NCBI GenBank assembly: GCA_002428385.1
Contig: DIWB01000035.1
Span: forward strand, 1 to 11,918
Length of the DNA: 11,918 bases
Source of the DNA: Bacteroidales bacterium UBA6117
Lineage (GTDB): Bacteria; Bacteroidota; Bacteroidia; Bacteroidales; VadinHA17
Direction of reading: 5' to 3'
Part shown: piece by piece, positions 1-4,963 of the stretch
Layout of the letters: each line of letters starts with the position of its first letter
Position numbering within the stretch: position 1 is the stretch's first letter
Made by a program: the position numbers and the translations under genes
The notes under the pieces: generated by a model
What the model was told of the DNA's origin: nothing
The model's database searches: none
The model's input: the letters and a program-made list of their open reading frames with translations, nothing else

Positions 1-110
1 TATTAGTTCCATTCATCAAATTTACGTATTTTTCCTGTTTGGTTCTGGCTTGTCCAGGTTAGGATAAAGGCAAGAAAGAAAAAATGTTGAAAGTGCAGCG
101 CTTGACCAGG

Positions 111-129
111 GATGCTCCGCAGGAGCATC
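111..129. repeat. Perfect 8-bp hairpin with GCA loop
   Basis: GATGCTCC at 111-118 and GGAGCATC at 122-129 are exact reverse complements separated by GCA. No run of T follows on either strand, so it does not look like an intrinsic terminator. Short GC-rich stems of this kind in AT-rich spacers are often dispersed intergenic repeats in Bacteroidota genomes, but only one copy is visible here, so that reading is inference. Confidence 0.6.
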
Positions 130-177
130 GAGCCATCACCAGCTTCTCTGCAGGAAAAGTAATTTAATATCCTCAGG

Positions 178-192
178 TGTAACCGGTTTACA
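178..192. promoter_or_regulatory. Near-palindrome centred on AACCGGTT
   Basis: TGT-AACCGGTT-TACA at 178-192 is an 8-bp perfect palindrome with nearly symmetric TGTA/TACA flanks, offset by one base. A closely similar site, TAACCGGTTACA, occurs at 1724-1735 before the beta-barrel gene. The shared core and the position upstream of a gene in both cases suggest a protein-binding site, but two short matches may also be chance. Confidence 0.3.
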
Positions 193-245
193 ATTTGGTA
201 CCAGAAGAGGATATTTGGCAAAAAGAAATGCACAAGGAGTATCAT

Positions 246-277
246 CTATGTAGGAAACTACGTAACTTACTACGTAG
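246..277 (+). promoter_or_regulatory. Three CTAYGTAR repeats, 12-bp period (candidate operator)
   Basis: CTATGTAG (246-253), CTACGTAA (258-265) and CTACGTAG (270-277) start exactly 12 bases apart. Copies two and three also form a 7-bp inverted repeat (258-264 with 271-277). The array ends 13 bases before the ATG of the AbrB-like gene at 291. Evenly spaced palindromic boxes just before a small DNA-binding protein gene are the usual arrangement for autorepression by antitoxin-type regulators. The repeat structure is seen directly; the operator role is inference. Confidence 0.5.
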
Positions 278-290
278 AAAAAATAAAGCC

Positions 291-470
291 ATGGCACTCC
301 GAAAAACAGATGAAACGAAAGTACGAAGCCTTACCAAAATTGCAGGAGGCTCAAGCTATGCAGTAACTATCCCTATCGACTACATCCGTAAGCTGAAATG
401 GAGAGGCAAGCAAAAGCTAGAGGTAAAGCTTTACCAGGACAGAATAATAATCCGGGACTGGAAACCGTAA
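291..470 (+). CDS. Small AbrB/MazE/SpoVT-type DNA-binding protein
   Basis: This 59-residue basic protein contains one swapped-hairpin AbrB-type domain. The strand LTKIAGGSSYAVTIP is followed by a short helix (DYIRKLKW) and closing strands (KLEVKLYQDRIIIRDWK). This is the usual pattern of MazE-like antitoxins and small AbrB regulators, which dimerise and bind palindromic operators. The frame is open further upstream to 195, but I chose ATG 291 because it leaves a domain of normal size, and the longer version would translate the CTACGTAG array. No toxin gene is adjacent: the next gene is gldB on the opposite strand, so this is either a solitary regulator or a partner of something upstream of the window. 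The GW/KW...QK...IIIxDW style resembles, from memory, small AbrB proteins common in Patescibacteria, which makes horizontal origin possible but unproven. Confidence 0.65.
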   Translation: MALRKTDETKVRSLTKIAGGSSYAVTIPIDYIRKLKWRGKQKLEVKLYQDRIIIRDWKP

Positions 471-473
471 TAT

Positions 474-550
474 TTATGGGATATGGACGTAAATACCTGT
501 CCACTATTTCCCGGGTATAATAAAAATGCCCATAAAAGCTGGCGCTTTTT
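474..550. repeat. Nested inverted repeats and weak A/U hairpin between convergent genes
   Basis: TTATGGG (474-480) pairs with CCCATAA (529-535). Inside it TGGAC (484-488) pairs with GTCCA (499-503). Overlapping the outer right arm, AAAAGC (534-539) pairs with GCTTTT (544-549) around TGGC and is followed by one more T. The last element could serve as a weak bidirectional terminator for the AbrB-like gene and gldB, which end at 470 and 574. The nested pair has no assigned role; it might be a decayed mobile-element end or simply RNA structure at the 3' end of the transcripts. Confidence 0.4.
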
Positions 551-573
551 AAACTGCTTTATTTGGTTCTCTT

Positions 574-1602
574 CTATTGAGGGTCGTACCTTGCCTTTTC
601 GAGTATGCCCTGGATGTCAGTCTCATTCATAAGCTCTTCAAGACTTGTTCCCCTGTTTTTCTGCATGTACGATTCGACGATCCTGAAACCGATCCATACT
701 GCAGCCCTGCCGGGCGACTCATTTGTGAAATAACTCGTGAAAGGCGCCTCCCCGGTCAATTTGCGCATGACGAACTGATCGGTCTTGAAGATCAGGTCAT
801 TCTCAACAAGATACTGCCACATCTGAGCCTCATTGTTCCTGCAGAAGTTCATCTGTGCCGGAGTGAATCCGAAAATAAGCTCATCCTCCGCTTCAGGCAG
901 CATGCAACGCATAAAATACCTGAGCTTGCCCTGGTGTAATATTTCCGTCAGTACATTATCGGCACCGTAACCCATCGCCTCTCTCTCCCACACAGATGCA
1001 GCCCAACCGTACATGCAATCGGGGACGATATACTCAGGAATCATCCTTGCCGCCATATAGTTGTAGATACCAAGACCGGGGTAATATTCACAATCGGCTC
1101 CAAGGTACTTGTCGAGACTTATACCGAGGAGCGGTTCGCCCGACATGGTCAGTATGCTTGCATTGAAACCGGTTATGCATGTAAAAACCTCAGGAACCTG
1201 CTTTTCAGGAAAGTAGTAAAGGTAGTGCCTGAAAGCCATGGTAAGATCCTTCTCCACACCTGAAAGATCGGGGTACTTTTCAGCAACCAGCCTGTACACG
1301 TCATTGTTCTGCCTGTCGGTGCAGAAGCCTGTAAGATAGTCCGCAAAGGCAGGATCGTCTATATCTCCTGTGTTGACTGCAAGACTGAATAACCGGAGGA
1401 TATCCCCGTAATCCAATTTAAGTTCCGGCAATCGGGCAGGAATGTCTTCGGGATTGATGCTGAACAGGCCTCGCTCCAGACGTTTTACTTCAATTTCAGC
1501 CTTCACTGACGAAACATTGACCCTGTACGGATCTCTTTTGCATGAAAAATTAGCTGTCGCTGCAAGCAGGACAACTACAATCAGTTTATACTTAACTTCC
1601 AT
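574..1602 (-). CDS. gldB: GldB-family gliding-motility-type lipoprotein
   Basis: A 342-residue predicted lipoprotein. It has a short charged start, a hydrophobic stretch at residues 7-17 and Cys21 as the probable lipidation site; the residues before the Cys (N-F-S) are a relaxed lipobox, as often seen in Bacteroidota. The body matches what I recall of GldB: an Asp-rich N-terminal part, the central ITGFNASILTMSGEPLLGISLDKYLG segment, a DCEYYPGLGIYNY stretch and a PEYIVPD segment. GldB is required for gliding in Flavobacterium johnsoniae, but homologues occur in many non-gliding Bacteroidota, so motility cannot be inferred here. The fold is thought to be related to metallopeptidase-like DUF2268 proteins; no HExxH motif is present in this copy. 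It lies divergent from the beta-barrel/nadE pair. A nearby gldC, often linked in flavobacteria, is not seen. Only a weak -7-like sequence (TATTTTAG, - strand, 1621-1628) is visible upstream. Confidence 0.82.
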   Translation of the reverse strand: MEVKYKLIVVVLLAATANFSCKRDPYRVNVSSVKAEIEVKRLERGLFSINPEDIPARLPELKLDYGDILRLFSLAVNTGDIDDPAFADYLTGFCTDRQNNDVYRLVAEKYPDLSGVEKDLTMAFRHYLYYFPEKQVPEVFTCITGFNASILTMSGEPLLGISLDKYLGADCEYYPGLGIYNYMAARMIPEYIVPDCMYGWAASVWEREAMGYGADNVLTEILHQGKLRYFMRCMLPEAEDELIFGFTPAQMNFCRNNEAQMWQYLVENDLIFKTDQFVMRKLTGEAPFTSYFTNESPGRAAVWIGFRIVESYMQKNRGTSLEELMNETDIQGILEKARYDPQ

Positions 1603-1656
1603 GTGATTCAGTTGATGAGGCTAAAATAGGCACTTTTGAAATAAAAACAACATTCT

Positions 1657-1679
1657 TAACGGATCTGTTTGTTCCGTTA
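1657..1679. promoter_or_regulatory. 7-bp inverted repeat overlapping the beta-barrel gene promoter
   Basis: TAACGGA (1657-1663) and TCCGTTA (1673-1679) are exact reverse complements with a 9-base spacer. The spacer contains the TTTG that would be the -33 element of the promoter at 1668-1695, so a protein bound here could block or aid RNA polymerase. It sits in the divergent gap between gldB and the beta-barrel gene and might affect both. The repeat is seen; the role is inferred. Confidence 0.4.
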
Positions 1680-1695
1680 TTATTTGCTAATTTTG
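1668..1695 (+). promoter_or_regulatory. Bacteroidota-type promoter for beta-barrel gene and nadE
   Basis: TAATTTTG at 1688-1695 matches the Bacteroidota -7 consensus TAnnTTTG exactly, with TTTG at 1668-1671 as the -33 element. The 16-base spacer is slightly short against the usual range. Transcription would begin near 1703, giving a leader of about 45 bases to the ATG at 1748. Confidence 0.55.
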
Positions 1696-1723
1696 AGGCC
1701 GGACAAAGATGTAAACAAACAAA

Positions 1724-1733
1724 TAACCGGTTA
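1724..1733. promoter_or_regulatory. 10-bp palindrome TAACCGGTTA in the leader
   Basis: A perfect 10-base palindrome lies 14 bases before the start codon at 1748, inside the predicted leader. It shares the TAACCGGTT core with the near-palindrome at 178-192. It could be a binding site or a small leader hairpin; there is no further support. Confidence 0.25.
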
Positions 1734-1747
1734 CATTATAAACGGCC

Positions 1748-2443
1748 ATGTTACCTTTAAACCTTACTGCAGTTACAAAGAAAACCGTTATGATCGCTGT
1801 CTTTTCGGCTTTCATTCTTCAGGCTTCCTTCGCCCAGGATTACAGGTACGGCCTGTATCTCTCGCCCATGATATCCTGGTTCGGCACCGACGTGGATAAT
1901 ATAAGCAACAAGGGGGCCAGGGCTGGATTCGGAGCAAACATTACAGCCGAAAGACACCTGACCGACAACTGGTATTTCAGTTCCGGACTCGGATTCTCGG
2001 CCGTAAGCGGAAGACTGGTGAACTCATCCGCCTCTTTCTTCAGATTTTCAGATCACACCTCAACCATACCCGAAGGTGAACCGATTGTCTACAGGCTCCA
2101 GTACCTTTCGATCCCTGTCGGAATGAAAATCAAGACAACGGAAACGGGCTACCTGGTTTATTTCGCCGAATTCGGCCTAGATCCCAAGGTAGCCATCAGC
2201 AGACGAGTCGATATTCCGTCGATCAGCGTTGAAGGAAAGAGAGCCGCCGATGAAATTAAAAGCCTGAATACCGGTTACCATATTTCCGGAGGCGCGGAGT
2301 ATTCGATCGACGGAAATGCGTCCCTTATTCTTGGTATTGGATTCGAAAGCAATATTTTTGACACAACCAGGGACTACGAAACCAACGAAAGCGACCGGTC
2401 CAGGCAAAGAATGGTGAGGTTCATCTTTGGCATCAACTTCTGA
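1748..2443 (+). CDS. PorT-like outer-membrane beta-barrel protein
   Basis: A 231-residue exported protein. Residues 1-30 form a signal peptide: KK at 11-12, a hydrophobic core at about 14-27 and a probable cut after ASFA or AQ. The mature part alternates polar and hydrophobic residues with many Gly, Tyr and Phe, includes LQYLSIPVGMKIKT (118-130) and YHISGGAEYSI (177-187), and ends FIFGINF with a terminal Phe. Together these fit the eight-stranded OMP_b-brl_2/PorT-like family of Bacteroidota. PorT itself is a type IX secretion component; many relatives of the same family have no known role, so I do not assign the symbol. An internal ATG at 1790 (residue 15) would still give a signal peptide, with a shorter n-region. 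It is followed after 10 bases by nadE, so the two are probably co-transcribed from the promoter at 1668-1695. Confidence 0.82.
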   Translation: MLPLNLTAVTKKTVMIAVFSAFILQASFAQDYRYGLYLSPMISWFGTDVDNISNKGARAGFGANITAERHLTDNWYFSSGLGFSAVSGRLVNSSASFFRFSDHTSTIPEGEPIVYRLQYLSIPVGMKIKTTETGYLVYFAEFGLDPKVAISRRVDIPSISVEGKRAADEIKSLNTGYHISGGAEYSIDGNASLILGIGFESNIFDTTRDYETNESDRSRQRMVRFIFGINF

Positions 2444-2453
2444 ATTTAACAGT

Positions 2454-4106
2454 ATGAACATTACCATAGCCCAGCTCAACTACCACATAGGTAATTTTGA
2501 ATACAACAAAGACCTTATTTGCAATGCAATCGAAAAAGCCAGGAGCGTAGGATCAGACCTGGTGATTTTTTCGGAACTATGCATCCCGGGTTATCCTCCT
2601 CTCGACCTTCTCGACAGGATAGATTTTGTCGAAAAATGCAATACCACTGTAGGCGAGATTGCAGCCTTCTGCAAAGGGATTACGGCCATTGTGGGTTCAC
2701 CGACCTTCAACACCGATCCTGAAGGCAAAAAGCTGTACAACTCGGCTCTGGTACTGTCGGAAGGCAAAATACTCTTCAAAACCAACAAAGCGCTCCTTCC
2801 AACCTACGATATCTTTGATGAGTACAGGTACTTCGAACCCGAAAATAATTTCTCGATATTTTCAATAAAGGGAATAAAGATCGCCCTTACCATCTGCGAG
2901 GACCTCTGGGATGAGCAGCCTTTCGACAACAAATTCGAAAAGTCGAGATTGTACACCGTTTCTCCCATGGATGAGCTGGCACGATATAGTCCCGACCTGA
3001 TAATCAATATTTCGGCCTCACCTTTTTCATACACCAAGATCGAAGCGAAAAAGAAGATATTCACATCGAAGGCAGCCAAGCACGGGATACCCTTAGTAAC
3101 AGCCAACCAGACCGGTGCAAATACAGAACTTATCTTCGACGGCGCATCAATGATAATTAACAGTGAAGGGAAAATCTACCGCCAGCTCGGGTACTTTGAT
3201 GAAACCGTGTTTACCTTTTCACTCGAGGAAGTTTTAGCATCTAAGAACCCCTCCCCTGAGGTCCGTCACGACCCGGTTTCTCTGATCCATAAAGCGCTTG
3301 TTACGGGAATAAGGGATTATTTCAGGAAAACCGGATTTAAGAAATGCATTGCCGGATTATCGGGTGGCATCGACTCGGCAGTTGTCACGTGCCTGGCAAG
3401 CGAGGCTCTGGGGCCGGAAAATGTAAAAGTGCTGCTGATGCCCTCAAGATACTCATCAGATCATTCGGTTTCCGACTCAATTGAACTGGCCCGCAACCTG
3501 GGGATAGAATACGAGACAATCGGCATTGAGAAACCTTTCACCGCCTTCCTTGAAACACTGGAGCCATACTTCCGAAACCTTCCGGCTGATGTCACAGAGG
3601 AGAATATACAGGCAAGGATCAGGGCAATCCTGCTGATGGCTTTCTCAAACAAGTTCGGATCCATCCTGCTTAACACTTCAAATAAAAGTGAAGCGGCTGT
3701 CGGCTACGGGACACTCTACGGCGACATGGCCGGAGGGCTGGCGGTAATCGGCGATGTCTATAAAACAGATGTTTACAGGCTCGCCAGGGAAATTAACCGT
3801 GAAAGGGAAGTTATTCCTGTTAAAATAATAACAAAGCTTCCCTCTGCAGAACTCAGGCCCGGTCAGTTCGACACCGACTCACTGCCCGAGTACGGCATCC
3901 TCGACTCCATTCTTTATCAGTATATCGAACTGCAAAAACCTGCAGACGAGATTGTCCTTGACGGTTACAAAAGATCCGTTGTCGACAGGGTGCTCAGGCT
4001 GATCAACTACAATGAATACAAAAGATACCAGGCGCCCCCGGTGCTGAGAATATCATCAAAATCGTTCGGCGACGGAAGAAAAATGCCGATTGTTGCCAAA
4101 TACTAA
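2454..4106 (+). CDS. nadE: Glutamine-dependent NAD+ synthase
   Basis: This cytosolic enzyme of 550 residues converts deamido-NAD+ to NAD+ using ATP and ammonia released from glutamine. The N-terminal nitrilase-like glutaminase domain (about residues 1-250) shows the catalytic triad: Glu41 in VIFSELCIPGYP, Lys112 in TNKALLPTY and Cys148 in LTICEDLWDE. The C-terminal synthetase domain (about 280-550) has the ATP pyrophosphatase P-loop SGGIDS at 303-308, and later NTSNKSEAAVGYGTLYGDMAGG and the LPSAELRPGQFDTDSLPEYGILD region. The length is normal for the two-domain bacterial form. A TTG nine codons upstream (2427) would overlap the preceding gene; I prefer ATG 2454, which begins directly with the first strand NITIAQLNYHIG. 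It lies 10 bases after the beta-barrel gene. No clear intrinsic terminator follows, although TCCGGT/ACCGGA (4108-4127) can form a 6-bp stem. Confidence 0.97.
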   Translation: MNITIAQLNYHIGNFEYNKDLICNAIEKARSVGSDLVIFSELCIPGYPPLDLLDRIDFVEKCNTTVGEIAAFCKGITAIVGSPTFNTDPEGKKLYNSALVLSEGKILFKTNKALLPTYDIFDEYRYFEPENNFSIFSIKGIKIALTICEDLWDEQPFDNKFEKSRLYTVSPMDELARYSPDLIINISASPFSYTKIEAKKKIFTSKAAKHGIPLVTANQTGANTELIFDGASMIINSEGKIYRQLGYFDETVFTFSLEEVLASKNPSPEVRHDPVSLIHKALVTGIRDYFRKTGFKKCIAGLSGGIDSAVVTCLASEALGPENVKVLLMPSRYSSDHSVSDSIELARNLGIEYETIGIEKPFTAFLETLEPYFRNLPADVTEENIQARIRAILLMAFSNKFGSILLNTSNKSEAAVGYGTLYGDMAGGLAVIGDVYKTDVYRLAREINREREVIPVKIITKLPSAELRPGQFDTDSLPEYGILDSILYQYIELQKPADEIVLDGYKRSVVDRVLRLINYNEYKRYQAPPVLRISSKSFGDGRKMPIVAKY

Positions 4107-4107
4107 A

Positions 4108-4127
4108 TCCGGTAAAGGCTGACCGGA
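4108..4127 (+). other. Hairpin after nadE, not a typical terminator
   Basis: TCCGGT (4108-4113) and ACCGGA (4122-4127) pair around an 8-base loop two bases past the nadE stop. No T tract follows, so factor-independent termination is doubtful. A second ACCGGAT at 4203-4209, ahead of a T-rich stretch, could pair with ATCCGGT at 4107-4113 instead, giving two competing folds. This is only a pairing observation. Confidence 0.3.
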
Positions 4128-4176
4128 CCAATACTTAAAGGATTCGAACGGGCTCACAAGTACCTGAAATTGAATC

Positions 4177-4192
4177 TGTTAAAAAATGTTAA
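4177..4192 (+). promoter_or_regulatory. TGTTAA direct repeat, 10-bp period, upstream of the Crp/Fnr promoter
   Basis: TGTTAA occurs at 4177-4182 and again at 4187-4192, exactly one helical turn apart and immediately upstream of the -33 region of the promoter for the regulator gene. The position suits an activator or autoregulatory site. The TTAA-N6-TTAA spacing is loosely similar to Fnr/Crp boxes, but the symmetry is direct rather than inverted, so the identity of the binder is open. Confidence 0.3.
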
Positions 4193-4225
4193 TTTAGGTT
4201 TCACCGGATTCTTTTATTATATTTG
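4193..4225 (+). promoter_or_regulatory. Bacteroidota-type promoter for the Crp/Fnr regulator
   Basis: TATATTTG at 4218-4225 is an exact TAnnTTTG -7 element. TTTA at 4193-4196, 21 bases upstream, is a one-mismatch -33 element. The predicted start of transcription near 4232 gives a leader of about 20 bases to the ATG at 4252, so the regulator is expressed independently of nadE. Confidence 0.55.
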
Positions 4226-4251
4226 AAAGCAATTTCAACCATTCCCTTATT

Positions 4252-4956
4252 ATGCAATACAGGAATCCTTACATTGAAATCTGTATCGAGGGACCATTCT
4301 CGGTATTCAGGGGAATCAGCACTGCCGACAAGGAATTGCTCGATCAGCACCACAGCGTGGCCGACTTCAGGAAAGGAAGCGTTATAATAAAAGCAGAGTC
4401 GAAGCCCAGGGGAGTCGTTTGCCTTGCTTCAGGAAAGGCCAAGACATCCAGAATCGGGGCAGGGAACAGGGAACAGATAGTCAGACTTCAGAAGCCGCAG
4501 AATTTTCTGTGCTATCGGTCGCTTTTTTCCGACACTCATTTCCCTTTCAATGTCACTGCTCTTGAAAACTCTACCGTTGTGATTTTCGAGAGGGTCACAT
4601 TGTCGAAATTAATCAGGCAGAATGCCGATCTGGCTGTCCGGTTTATGAAAATGATTTCAGAAGACCTCGATTCGGCGAATAACAGGCTTATTTCACTCAC
4701 GCAAAAGCATGTAAGGGGAAGAGTTGCAGAATCGATCCTTCTGATACGGGATATTTACGGCACTGAGGCCGATGGTATGACTATCAGGGCTCTTCTGTCG
4801 AGGGACGACCTTGCACACCTTTCAAACATGACAACATCGAATGCCATCCGGACTCTTGCCGGACTTATCTCAGACGGACTTGTTCAAGTCGAAGGCAGAA
4901 AGATTAAAATCACCGATCTTTCGAGGCTGACAGCGATAAGCGAATCAGGACAATAA
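4252..4956 (+). CDS. Crp/Fnr-family transcriptional regulator
   Basis: A 234-residue cytosolic regulator. The N-terminal cyclic-nucleotide-binding-like barrel spans about residues 15-125, with the GVVCLASGKAKTS strand-turn and QIVRLQKPQNFLCYRSLF. A long dimerisation helix follows (about 125-155). The C-terminal winged helix-turn-helix lies at about 175-220, with LSRDDLAHLSNMTTSNAIRTL as the recognition unit. The phosphate-binding cassette of true cAMP receptors is not recognisable, and the three Cys (11, 57, 87) do not form the Fnr iron-sulfur pattern, so the signal it senses is unknown. Where relatives in the phylum, as I recall them, read F-x-GYRSL, this protein has Cys87 in place of the Gly. 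It has its own promoter and converges on murF-alr with only 7 bases between stop codons. Confidence 0.9.
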   Translation: MQYRNPYIEICIEGPFSVFRGISTADKELLDQHHSVADFRKGSVIIKAESKPRGVVCLASGKAKTSRIGAGNREQIVRLQKPQNFLCYRSLFSDTHFPFNVTALENSTVVIFERVTLSKLIRQNADLAVRFMKMISEDLDSANNRLISLTQKHVRGRVAESILLIRDIYGTEADGMTIRALLSRDDLAHLSNMTTSNAIRTLAGLISDGLVQVEGRKIKITDLSRLTAISESGQ

Positions 4957-4963
4957 TCTGTAT

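Larger units (their letters stand above)
1..290. other. Leading non-coding region, no convincing gene
   Basis: About 290 bases without a gene I can support. An open frame on the - strand reaches most of it, but its translation is rich in Phe, Leu, His and Cys, shows no family motif and crosses a perfect hairpin, so I treat it as chance. The region holds a short hairpin (111-129), a near-palindrome around AACCGGTT (178-192) and the CTACGTAG array (246-277) described separately. What lies upstream of base 1 is unknown, so part of this could be the 3' or 5' flank of a gene outside the window. Confidence 0.6.

Noticed and set aside
3..245. 80-codon open frame on the - strand
   Set aside because: Composition is dominated by Phe, Leu, His and Ser, there is no family motif, and it runs across the perfect hairpin at 111-129 and the near-palindrome at 178-192.
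534..550. Strong intrinsic terminator for gldB or the AbrB-like gene
   Set aside because: The stem is mostly A/U pairs and the T run is largely part of the stem, so only a weak terminator can be claimed.
577..939. Open frame on the + strand inside gldB
   Set aside because: It is antisense to a well-supported lipoprotein gene, and its translation has no recognisable motif.
2427..2453. TTG start extending nadE by nine codons
   Set aside because: It would overlap the preceding gene, and the extra residues (ASTSEFNS) are not part of the glutaminase fold, which begins right after ATG 2454.
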